10,961 nt of DNA from JAEXNA01 sp050486105 (GTDB taxonomy: Bacteria; Vulcanimicrobiota; Xenobia; Xenobiales; JADMJV01). The stretch spans positions 1 through 10,961 of the forward strand of contig JBJHCR010000225.1 in NCBI GenBank assembly GCA_050486105.1, read 5' to 3'. The notes beneath the pieces are model-generated. The model was not told the DNA's origin and did no database searches. It worked only from the letters and a program-made list of their open reading frames with translations. This document shows, piece by piece, positions 1-6,779 of the stretch (its first letter is position 1; every line of letters starts with the position of its first letter). Made by a program: the position numbers and the translations under genes.

Positions 1-143
1 CCAAACTTGCGGTTATTCCGCCACAGGAACCGCGGTTTCTTGCAAATAGGTCCACTATGAGCTTCAAATTTGCAATTCCTCTGACGAAAAAATTGCGTCG
101 TTTGGACTCGAGGCGATTCGGCGCACAGCCTCTGGAGAGAAAT

Positions 144-776
144 CTACAGCCAGCCTTTGTCCACCGCTTTGTCCACCGCTTGCCTTTTGCTATTCACGTC
201 GAGTTTGTCATAGATTTTTTTGACGTGGCTGTGAACGGTATGCACGCTGAGGGTGAGCTTTTGGGAGCATTCCTTGTAGCTGAGTCCTTGGCTTAAGCAA
301 AAGATCACTTCCTGCTCTCGATCGCTGAGGGGGTTAGACTCCGGGTTCTGGAAGCGCTGCATGAGCATTCTGGCTACCCGAGGGGTCAAAGGAGCGCCAC
401 CCTCTTCCAAAGTTTGTAGACTTTGCAAAAGTTGCGTTCCCGTGCCACCCTTGATCAGGTAGCCCGCCGCACCCGCACGCAAAGCTTCAAAGACGGTGGC
501 CGAATCCTCAAAGACGGTGTGGGCCACACAGGCAATCGTGGGTGCTTTGACCCGCAGTTCGGCGATCAGCTCTTGGCCGCTCATTCCGGGCAGGGCCAGG
601 TCTATCAAGACGATATCCAGTCGAATATCGCTAGAGTCAAGGTAGGTCAAGAAGTCTTCGGCGCTGGAGCACACCGTGCTCAAGCTGAGACCAGGTGAGC
701 CTTCAAAGAGCGAGGCCAAGGTCTCGGCGAGCTCTGCATTGTCTTCAATGATGGCGACTACAGGAACTTTGTTCAT
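144..776 (-). CDS. LuxR/NarL-FixJ-family response regulator
   Basis: This is the cytoplasmic DNA-binding partner of the upstream histidine kinase, and its role is to receive phosphate and control transcription. At 210 aa it has the usual length of the NarL/FixJ family. The receiver domain covers about residues 5-120. It has the acidic pair E11-D12, the probable phospho-acceptor D59 in VLIDLALPG, T87 in the switch position and K109 in the YLIKG motif. A LuxR-type helix-turn-helix covers about 147-205 and starts with the typical LSDREQEV, followed by GLSYKECSQKLTLSVHTVHSH. The ATG overlaps the kinase stop codon as ATGA (773-776). I see no good Shine-Dalgarno, so translational coupling is likely. 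The gene ends in TAG. A 12-bp tandem duplication near the 3' end gives a repeated AVDK. The target genes cannot be told from the sequence. Confidence 0.95.
   Translation of the reverse strand: MNKVPVVAIIEDNAELAETLASLFEGSPGLSLSTVCSSAEDFLTYLDSSDIRLDIVLIDLALPGMSGQELIAELRVKAPTIACVAHTVFEDSATVFEALRAGAAGYLIKGGTGTQLLQSLQTLEEGGAPLTPRVARMLMQRFQNPESNPLSDREQEVIFCLSQGLSYKECSQKLTLSVHTVHSHVKKIYDKLDVNSKRQAVDKAVDKGWL
156..181. repeat. 12-bp tandem duplication inside the response regulator gene
   Basis: The unit TTTGTCCACCGC occurs at 156-167 and again at 168-179, followed by TT. Read on the minus strand it encodes AVDK-AVDK just before the C-terminal GWL. It keeps the reading frame, so it only adds four residues after the helix-turn-helix domain. 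Confidence 0.8.
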
Positions 777-2884
777 AGGGGAATGCTCAACCTCAGGCTG
801 AAACCCTTTTGTCTTTCTATCTCAAAATCCCCACCAAGCTGCTGCACCCATTTTTTCATGCCGGAGAGTCCCCTCCCGGTGGAATCCTGAGGCAAGCCTG
901 GTCCATCATCCTTGACTAGGATCATAAGACGCTTCGAATCTTCTTTTCCAAAGTCTAGTTGGATTCGGCAGAAGCTGCCCTGAGCGTGTTTGAGAGAATT
1001 GGTCATGGCTTCTTTGAGCATGCGAAACAGGGTCAAGGCAAGCTCTCGGCTTATGGGCTTCAGTGGCGCTCCTTCGACTTCCAGGCAAAATTCCGTGGGG
1101 TTGTCTTGGAAGAGGTTGTGCGCATAAGTCCTGAGATCTACCACGAACTGTTCCCATGTCATGGTGTACTCGGGACCGGTATAAAGAAAATTTTGTAGTT
1201 CAAAAAGAGCGTCTGCTGCCAAGCGAGAGATTTTGTCTTCTTTGCTCAAAAGCCGAATATTGGCCAAGGCCGAACCTACTCCGTCGTGCAGATCCCCCAG
1301 CAGGCGTTCGCGCTCCTCGAGCCTTCGACTCCTTTCTTCGGCGGCTTGGCGGTACAAGAGTGCCGCCCTGAGATGGAGCGCCGCGTGCTCGGCCAAATGC
1401 CCTAGAATCTGCAAGACTTGGGAAGTGTAGAATCGGCCCTTGGCCAGCGGGCCACAACGCAGCGCCAAATCAGGGGAAAGCACTAAGACAACGCTCGGGT
1501 CCTCGCCCCACTCCAGATAAGCTCCCGGAGAGCGACCTTGGGCTAGAGCATTCGTGAAGCTTTCTGGTGCAAAGAGGGCATGAACGGTGAGATGCAGGCT
1601 TTGCACGACCTCGTCGGGTCCAGCCACGCTGAGTTGTTTGTTCAGGGTCTCAACCGCTTCTCGCGAGCTTGGCAGGTTACGGTGCGATAGCTTGCCCACA
1701 GCAGAGGTAAGGCGCGATCTCAAGGGTGCATAGAGTGCTAAAAGGAGCACCAAGCTCACCAAGTGAGCTTCCCCTATCTCCTCTCCGAAGCCCAATGAGC
1801 TCAGCACCAGGACGTCGATACCCAACAGGATGAGCAAGGTGGCGAGATAGATGAAGGTGCCCTGTAGAAAACTGCCGATGTCGAAGAGTCGATAGCGCTG
1901 TATAGCCACGGCCATAAAGATAGGAATGAAAACCAAGCAGGCTCCCGGCAGGGTGTCCGACATGAGCCTTTGGCCGGTGAAAAGAAGAGGTAGTCCATTG
2001 AGCACGAACCAAGGTCCGACGCCGAGCAAAAAGCCTACCCCCACCCATTTCATCTGCTGGCGCTCCACCAAGCCTCGATAGCTCCAGGCTCCCTGGGCAA
2101 TAGCCAAGAGTGAGCCCAAAAAGTAGATGGGTACCAAGATGCTGATCAGGGCCAGGTCAAAGCTGAGCAAAGCATACAGGGCCGGTGCGTAAATGGCTAG
2201 GAGTAGCCATGGCTTGCTTCGGTCTCGGGGCAAGAGGAGAGCAAAATGAAAGAGCAGAGCCGGCGCCAACAGAAAGTTGACCAGGTTGAGGACGTTGATA
2301 GACCGGAACACCGTGGGCTGGAGGACAGGATGGCACAGCAGAGAGGCCACGTTGCTCAGATAGACTAAGCTCATCGACAAGCAGAGCAGATAAAACCACA
2401 GAGCTTGAGCGCCGGTGCCGGGGCGCGCGTAGGTGGCCCAACCTACCAGCAGAAAGATGCAACTGACAAAAAAGTGCGTGATGGCGGGGTTTTTAAGCAA
2501 GGACCAACCGGCTACCACCACCGGAGCCTCCACGCTCACGATTTCGCCGTTCCGTTCAAAGCTAAGGCTCACCGGGGGACTCTTCAGGGCCCGATAAACC
2601 CGATCTTTGAGTTCTAGCCACTGCCAAAGTTCTTGGCTGCTAGTGAGATAAGCACTATCGGTGAGGAGAGCAAAGTGCGACGCTTCGAGCCCCCCGATCT
2701 CTTTGAGCACATCTCCTTCTTGCAAGGGAGGCCGGGCTTCAGTGACGCGCCAAGCCCCATCCACCCACTGAAAGCCAAAGTCGAGCCTCGGCGCCTGATA
2801 ATTGGCCAAGAGCGCGGAAAGCAAAAGAGTAGTATATAGAATCGCTCCTGTGCTCAGGGCCAAGCTTTTGAGCTTTGCTGTCAC
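773..2884 (-). CDS. ComP/NarL-type membrane sensor histidine kinase
   Basis: This 703-aa protein autophosphorylates on His and passes phosphate to the response regulator encoded just downstream. An N-terminal membrane segment (about 10-27) is followed by an extracytoplasmic loop of about 100 residues. The stretch LQEGDVLKEIGG (54-65) in that loop resembles a PDZ fold, as in Bacillus ComP-like kinases. About eight hydrophobic helices lie between 133 and 388. A soluble linker (about 400-510) follows and may be a degenerate GAF-like domain. The HisKA_3 motif LLGDLHDGVGSALANIR places the phospho-acceptor at H533. The HATPase domain has the N box around E625-N629, KDDGPG at 658-663 and GRGLSGM at 670-676. 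The start is GTG; it is the first in-frame start that includes the membrane segment, but no clear Shine-Dalgarno precedes it. The signal sensed is unknown. A PDZ-like loop suggests a peptide or protein ligand, but that is inference. Confidence 0.93.
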   Translation of the reverse strand: MTAKLKSLALSTGAILYTTLLLSALLANYQAPRLDFGFQWVDGAWRVTEARPPLQEGDVLKEIGGLEASHFALLTDSAYLTSSQELWQWLELKDRVYRALKSPPVSLSFERNGEIVSVEAPVVVAGWSLLKNPAITHFFVSCIFLLVGWATYARPGTGAQALWFYLLCLSMSLVYLSNVASLLCHPVLQPTVFRSINVLNLVNFLLAPALLFHFALLLPRDRSKPWLLLAIYAPALYALLSFDLALISILVPIYFLGSLLAIAQGAWSYRGLVERQQMKWVGVGFLLGVGPWFVLNGLPLLFTGQRLMSDTLPGACLVFIPIFMAVAIQRYRLFDIGSFLQGTFIYLATLLILLGIDVLVLSSLGFGEEIGEAHLVSLVLLLALYAPLRSRLTSAVGKLSHRNLPSSREAVETLNKQLSVAGPDEVVQSLHLTVHALFAPESFTNALAQGRSPGAYLEWGEDPSVVLVLSPDLALRCGPLAKGRFYTSQVLQILGHLAEHAALHLRAALLYRQAAEERSRRLEERERLLGDLHDGVGSALANIRLLSKEDKISRLAADALFELQNFLYTGPEYTMTWEQFVVDLRTYAHNLFQDNPTEFCLEVEGAPLKPISRELALTLFRMLKEAMTNSLKHAQGSFCRIQLDFGKEDSKRLMILVKDDGPGLPQDSTGRGLSGMKKWVQQLGGDFEIERQKGFSLRLSIPL

Positions 2885-2900
2885 GAGCGAGAGTTTGCTT

Positions 2901-2929
2901 TAGGTCCAGACACCCCTTCAGAGTGTCAA
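2901..2929 (-). promoter_or_regulatory. Possible promoter of the two-component operon
   Basis: A perfect TTGACA occurs on the minus strand at 2929-2924, about 40 bases upstream of the kinase GTG. The expected -10 region about 17 bases downstream (GACCTA/CCTAAA) matches poorly. A short inverted repeat, GACAC (2909-2913) and GTGTC (2923-2927), overlaps the -35 box and could be an operator, so an activator-dependent promoter is possible. Confidence 0.25.
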
Positions 2930-2956
2930 TTTCTCCGCGAAGATGGGATGAGTCTT

Positions 2957-4018
2957 CATCGGTGATCGATTAGCGATAAATGACGGCGCTACGGGTTCTT
3001 AAAGGGGTAGGAAAGACAATGGCCAAGATGCCGAGATCCCTCTTCAAAGGAACTCAGAAAATTGGCCAAGACAGTATCACTCAAAACGACCCTACAATCC
3101 TGATTTTCGGAAGAATGGCTCCGAGAAACAGCGTGAGCAGCGCTAGAGCGTCACTAAAGCTTCACCTGGTGATGAGCGTGTTCGCTGCGAGTCCCAGGAT
3201 GGTCCAGCCCTTCTCTGAGCGTACCAAGGAATTAAAAATGCTCAAGTTCGGCAAGTGGGTCGAGGGGCGGCTTCTGCTGTTCGACCTTGGATATTATCAA
3301 TTCAGCCTCTTTGAGCGGATCGGTCGAAATGGCGGGTTCTTTATCTCGCGCGCCAAGGACAACTTCAACCCTGTGATTACGAGTAATAACTTCGCTTGCC
3401 GCGGTCGCTCCGTAAATCTAGTGGGCAAGCGGCTTCAGGATGTACTCCCGTTGCTCAAACGGAAGTCCTTCGATATCGTGGCCTTGTTAGATATCAAAAG
3501 AAGGCCATACGACGGCTGGCAGACCACAGTTCAAAAACCATTTCGCGTCGTGGGCATCCTCAACGAGCAGACCGGTGTCTACCACATCTACATCACGAAC
3601 ATTCCAGGCTCTCAGCTGTCCCCGGAAGATGTGGCCAGGACCTACCGTGCTCGATGGGAGGTGGAACTCCTCTTCAAGGAACTAAAGTCCCAGTACCGGA
3701 TCGATGAGCTACCATCTGCGAAAGAACACATCGTCGAGGCCCTCATTTACATCGCCATCTTGACCATGACGGTCAGCCGACTCCTTCTAAACGCCGTCCG
3801 AACTCGCGCTAGCCTGCCTCTGTCGCGGACTCCCGTGCGGCGATGGGCTGCGACCTTCTAGACTATAGCCATGAAGCTGCTGGACTTGACCTTGGACCTG
3901 GGAACTCAGCATCGAAGATGGCGAGACTTGGAGTCTTTCTTGGCTCAAGAAGCCCAGGACCCCAATGTCAAACGATCACGCAACATCCAGGAGTTGGTGG
4001 CTTAATCGAACACCAATG
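2957..4018 (+). mobile_element. Decayed IS4-family insertion sequence
   Basis: The transposase remnant is bounded by imperfect inverted repeats. The left copy is CATCGGTGATCGATTAGC (2957-2974). The right copy, read on the minus strand, is CATTGGTGTTCGATTAAGC (4018-4000). They differ by two substitutions and one gap. The enclosed 1062 bp is shorter than expected for a complete element of this type, which fits the missing transposase N-terminus. I see no flanking target duplication of the 10-12 bp usual for IS4, so the exact ends are uncertain or the flanks have changed. The right repeat starts at the end of the transposase stop codon, which is tight but possible. Confidence 0.5.
2980..4005 (+). 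pseudogene. IS4-family DDE transposase, truncated and with an amber codon
   Basis: This is the remnant of a cut-and-paste transposase. The open part (2980-3861, 293 codons) has the IS4 YREK signature with exact spacing: Y222, R225, E229 and K236 in YRARWEVELLFKELK. The second catalytic Asp is D102 in LLFDLGYY. The first is probably D37 in a degraded NDPTI (DSTI-like) motif. Related proteins have roughly 100 or more residues before this point that are missing here, and the stretch between the first and second Asp is shortened. A TAG at 3859-3861 stops the frame. The same frame then continues through TIAMKLLDLTLDLG to DPNVKRSRNIQELVA and a TAA at 4003-4005, which matches the C-terminal tail expected of this family. 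The protein is therefore broken at both ends and almost certainly inactive. Confidence 0.85.
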
Positions 4019-4198
4019 TACAGGTCCATAGTACCAACGAAGCCGACGAACAAAGCTGGGAAGCCGGCGTCCCTACCGGAACCCTAGCAAGGGTATCTTT
4101 CGAGGTTCGCGAATCACGAGGGCTGTCGGAGTTTTATGCCCGTTGATTCGTCTACCGATCCGGCAGGTTTTGGGTGACGGGAGAGATTTTTGCCTGCT

Positions 4199-4222
4199 AG
4201 GAGGCTACTCCGGCAGCCTCCT
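4199..4222. repeat. Hairpin upstream of the methyltransferase gene
   Basis: AGGAGGCT (4199-4206) and AGCCTCCT (4215-4222) are perfect 8-bp complementary arms around an 8-base loop, ending 36 bases before the methyltransferase ATG. No T-run follows, so this is not a standard terminator. It could shape the mRNA leader. The AGGAGG arm resembles a Shine-Dalgarno but is too far from the ATG to serve it. Confidence 0.6.
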
Positions 4223-4258
4223 GAGGCGAGACCGGGGGAAATCTGAAACGGCCTGCCA

Positions 4259-4966
4259 ATGAATCTCGAAATCCTCGATCGATACCGAAGCCTTCTCGGT
4301 CCCCGCTACACCAGCCTCCAGATCTGCTTTCAGCACGTTTCGAAGAGGAGTGCTCCCATCATTGTTGAGCTCGGGGCTACGCGCAGCTTCGTGGACCGGG
4401 GCCACGAAGGCGTCACGAGTGACGATCCGAAGTACTGGCACCCCACCGATCCTTCGAGATGGGACTGGGGCGCTGGTAGCTTCAGCCGGGTGTGCGCGGA
4501 GATCATCTCGAATACCGACGCCCGGCTACACTCCGTGGACCTGTCCGAGAGGGCGATCACTATCTCGCGGGTGATTACCGAGGGACTCGGCGCCAACGTG
4601 ATGCTCCATCGACAAGACTCGAGTGCTTGGCTTCTGGCATTCGAGGAGCCCATCGATTTCCTCTACATGGACCACCACGAGACCTGCGAGGAGGGCGCGA
4701 GGCTCCATCACATCGACGCAGAGATCATTGTCAGGTCCGGATGCCTGTCCGAAGATGCGATCGTTCTCATCGACGATGTTCATGTCCGGCAAGGAGCCCT
4801 CGCCAAGGGACTCGAACGCGTGGTGCGCTCGATGCGAAGGCAACACGATCTGCACCACGGCAAGGGCAAGTACTCGATCCCTTTCCTCCGCAAGAACGGC
4901 TTCGAGATCGTCTACGAGGACTACCAGGTCGTGATGCGGCGCACCTTCGCGGCCAGGCGTATCTAG
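4259..4966 (+). CDS. Class I SAM-dependent methyltransferase
   Basis: This 235-aa protein has a Rossmann-type methyltransferase fold (Methyltransf_24-like). The SAM-binding motif I is IIVELGATRS (34-43). The acidic residue expected to hold the ribose hydroxyls is D94 in LHSVDLS. LYMDHHE (135-141) and VLIDDVH (169-175) are the later core strands with Asp residues. A GKGKYSIPFLRKNGF segment (201-215) precedes the last strand. The length is normal for a single-domain enzyme, so it looks intact. The substrate is unknown; relatives act on sugars and other small molecules, which I infer only from the fold. No good Shine-Dalgarno lies at normal distance: the nearest G-rich run is at 4234-4238, 18 or more bases upstream. 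Its GC-rich codon use differs from the short ORF at 5228, which suggests separate origin. A terminator follows directly. Confidence 0.82.
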   Translation: MNLEILDRYRSLLGPRYTSLQICFQHVSKRSAPIIVELGATRSFVDRGHEGVTSDDPKYWHPTDPSRWDWGAGSFSRVCAEIISNTDARLHSVDLSERAITISRVITEGLGANVMLHRQDSSAWLLAFEEPIDFLYMDHHETCEEGARLHHIDAEIIVRSGCLSEDAIVLIDDVHVRQGALAKGLERVVRSMRRQHDLHHGKGKYSIPFLRKNGFEIVYEDYQVVMRRTFAARRI

Positions 4967-4989
4967 AACCAAACAACCTTCTAAGCCGG

Positions 4990-5007
4990 ACCCCGCAGGG
5001 GTTTTTT
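4990..5007 (+). terminator. Rho-independent terminator after the methyltransferase gene
   Basis: ACCCC (4990-4994), a GCA loop and GGGGT (4998-5002) form a compact GC-rich stem that runs into six T (5002-5007). It lies 24 bases after the methyltransferase stop codon. Confidence 0.85.
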
Positions 5008-5036
5008 GAAAGAACGGCGAGTAACATCCAATCTAA

Positions 5037-5197
5037 GTGGTGCCTGGCGCAAATTTCATCAATTTTGAAGCCCCCACGCACCGCTCTCGCTGCGTCGATC
5101 CTCGCTTATGTACGTCTGTCTACACGGCGCTCGAATCTCCTTGTGATAGCGGCACCTGGAAACTTCAATTCTTGACGGAATTTGCGCCAGGCACCAC
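5037..5197. mobile_element. 161-bp palindromic MITE-like element, copy A
   Basis: The ends are a perfect 19-nt inverted repeat, GTGGTGCCTGGCGCAAATT, at 5037-5055 and in reverse complement at 5179-5197. Weaker complementarity continues towards a centre near 5117. TAA flanks both ends (5034-5036 and 5198-5200), which looks like a 3-bp target duplication. There is no room for a protein gene. Its right half matches the right half of the element at 7504-7661. Both have CGCTCGAAYCKCCTTG 11 bases past the centre and then GGCRCCTSGA. It sits between the methyltransferase terminator and the ORF at 5228, so its insertion broke no visible gene. It could act as an RNA hairpin in the leader of that ORF. 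Confidence 0.8.
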
Positions 5198-5227
5198 TAA
5201 GTCTAAACCGCAGCTGGAGTTGAAATT

Positions 5228-5509
5228 ATGAAACAGGCACTCGTACGGCATACCGAGGCCCTAGACCATTTCACCAATCTCGATGAGACCGATCAAGTGT
5301 TGCTTGAGCTTCTCTCTTTTCATTACCTACCTGTCAATCAAAACAGCCTGATTTCCATGTTCAACAGCTATGCGAACGGCACCAGGTTGAAGCGACTGCA
5401 CGGATTCGGTCCTCTGAACCGACTAGATAAAGCCGGTCTGCTGACAAGAAATGATAGTTCGGTACGGTGTAAGTCGAAGAGAACTCCCAACAATTTCAAG
5501 ATGATGTAG
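5228..5509 (+). CDS. Short hypothetical protein, winged-helix-like
   Basis: I do not recognise this 93-aa protein. GGAG at 5216-5219 lies 8 bases before the ATG, which supports the start. From about residue 15 the sequence alternates helices in a pattern like a winged helix: LDETDQVLLELLSFHYLPVN, then NSLISMFNS, then LNRLDKAGLLTRNDSSVRC, where the last part resembles a recognition helix and wing. Similar modules occur as the N-terminus of large helicase-like or ATPase proteins, so this may be the surviving front of a longer gene. The C-terminus (KSKRTPNNFKMM) looks uninformative, which supports truncation. The ORF begins 30 bases after the palindromic element, and its codon use is less GC-rich than that of the methyltransferase. 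Confidence 0.5.
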   Translation: MKQALVRHTEALDHFTNLDETDQVLLELLSFHYLPVNQNSLISMFNSYANGTRLKRLHGFGPLNRLDKAGLLTRNDSSVRCKSKRTPNNFKMM

Positions 5510-5858
5510 GCCAGATTCCCCCAGACTGGGACTCCAGCTTTGCTATTGCCTAACGCAAGGCCGTTTTCCGACTTCCCTCTTCTCGTTCTAAATCAGAGCT
5601 AATCTGGACGAAAATTAATCCGGAATTCGAGCGAAAGCTTCTACCCTCAACCCAAATCGAACCGCTCTGTAAACGAAGTTACCGGGCTTGAAATTCCTAC
5701 AGCTTTGGCGTCCGAACTTTTGAATGTTGCTTCGGATCTGGTCCGTCATCGCTTTGTCCTTTCCCTATTTGTCCCGAGCCCGAGTCGGCGAACAAGTTCA
5801 GCCCCTCGAGCTACTTCCAGTGGTCTTGGCGCTCCCGCCGACTCGAAGCATCAGCTGT
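5510..5858. other. Intergenic stretch with possible coding remnant
   Basis: No intact gene is visible. In the same frame as the ORF at 5228, the plus strand is open from 5603 to 5873 without a good start codon. Part of its translation (VNEVTGLEIPTALASELLNV) looks protein-like, so this may be decayed coding sequence. The 12-mer GGATCTGGTCCG at 5734-5745 equals the tip of the palindromic element at 7504, but no paired arm or TAA flank was found. I see no terminator for the minus-strand gene that ends at 5859. Confidence 0.4.
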
Positions 5859-6779
5859 TCAGCTTTTCTCCGCCATGAGTTCTGCCACCTTAAGCATGTC
5901 TCGACCTTCTTTTTCGCATCCGATAAGGTGGCACATCAGTCCGGTGGAGACCCGTTCGAGGTAACCCCATTCCCAAATGGGTCCTTCGGGGACCCGGGTC
6001 AAGGAAGCGAGAAATTCGCACCGCTCTCTAGCCGTTCTGACTGGGTTGGCGGAGCTTAGGATATCCTCACTCCAACCCCGCATGGGAGCTGAGAGGTCGT
6101 AGGCTGCCTCGGCGAAGAGACCGTCAGGGTCGACAAAGCGGTACTCTCCAGTCGTCGCGTCGCTAAGCAAAGCATTGTTGCCATGTCCGTCTCCGTGGAC
6201 CAGCACACACTTCTCCGGGCAATGAGCGGCTCTTCTACTCTCGGCATAGCGATTCGCCAGTTTGATGGCGTCCTCCGAGCAGGGTTTTCCAAGTTTCAGC
6301 CACTGCTTCTGAATGAAAAGTCTCAGCCAGACCGCCTTCCTAGCTCCAGAGACCAGACCTTGCGGGCTCTTGATAGGAACCCAAGCGGCCAAATAGCTGC
6401 GGCACAAGGTTTTCAACTGTTCTTGAACGCACAGGCCCGAGTCCGACAATCTGGGGCCGAGCTTCTCGAGCAGCATGGATCGTTGCGCTGCATCGACCTC
6501 TAGTAGACGAGCGTAACCTCGCCCTTGGGCAAGATGCAGAACGCGGTATTCCGTGGCGAAAGTGGAACCTGGCATGGCCACCTTGAGAACGACCGCCTCA
6601 GCGCCTCTCTTTGCCTCCATGACCAGGGCCTCCGAACCTCCCTCCAAGGGCCTTCCAAGCTCCAAGTCCCAATCGTGCTTCAGCCTGGCCAGAGTGTGGG
6701 GTAGCCTCTCGAGCCAGTGCTGCCCTTCAGTACCCAGATTGCTCAGTCGATGGAGAATTTCTGACGATAAACCGATCAT
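5859..6779 (-). CDS. APH(6)/hydroxyurea phosphotransferase-family kinase
   Basis: This 306-aa protein belongs to the aminoglycoside/hydroxyurea phosphotransferase family (APH_6_hur, related to StrB). It has a kinase-like fold that would move a phosphate from ATP to a small molecule. The probable ATP-binding Lys is K66 in VVLKVA. The catalytic loop is LVHGDGHGNN with D197 and N201/N202. The metal-binding motif is FVDPDG with D217 and D219, followed by the AYDLSAPMRGW block typical of this family. The length is normal and all catalytic residues are present, so it looks functional. The substrate is uncertain, and membership alone does not show antibiotic resistance. Its ATG overlaps the stop codon of the broken helicase gene as ATGA (6776-6779). 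It may once have been translated by coupling, and the interruption of the helicase frame could lower its expression. Confidence 0.88.
   Translation of the reverse strand: MIGLSSEILHRLSNLGTEGQHWLERLPHTLARLKHDWDLELGRPLEGGSEALVMEAKRGAEAVVLKVAMPGSTFATEYRVLHLAQGRGYARLLEVDAAQRSMLLEKLGPRLSDSGLCVQEQLKTLCRSYLAAWVPIKSPQGLVSGARKAVWLRLFIQKQWLKLGKPCSEDAIKLANRYAESRRAAHCPEKCVLVHGDGHGNNALLSDATTGEYRFVDPDGLFAEAAYDLSAPMRGWSEDILSSANPVRTARERCEFLASLTRVPEGPIWEWGYLERVSTGLMCHLIGCEKEGRDMLKVAELMAEKS

Noticed and set aside
9..33. Terminator of the two-component operon (GCGGTT at 9-14 with AACCGC at 28-33)
   Set aside because: The stem is short with a 13-base loop, and no T-run follows in the minus-strand direction.
4492..5175. 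227-aa plus-strand frame overlapping the methyltransferase
   Set aside because: It is a +2 shadow of GC-rich coding sequence, rich in Arg, and it runs through the terminator and the palindromic element.
5724..6059. 111-aa plus-strand frame opposite the phosphotransferase end
   Set aside because: It is mostly antisense to the well-supported APH-like gene and has no recognisable motif.
5859..6779. Calling the kinase a streptomycin resistance gene
   Set aside because: The family includes many kinases with unknown or non-antibiotic substrates, and the sequence alone does not show the substrate.
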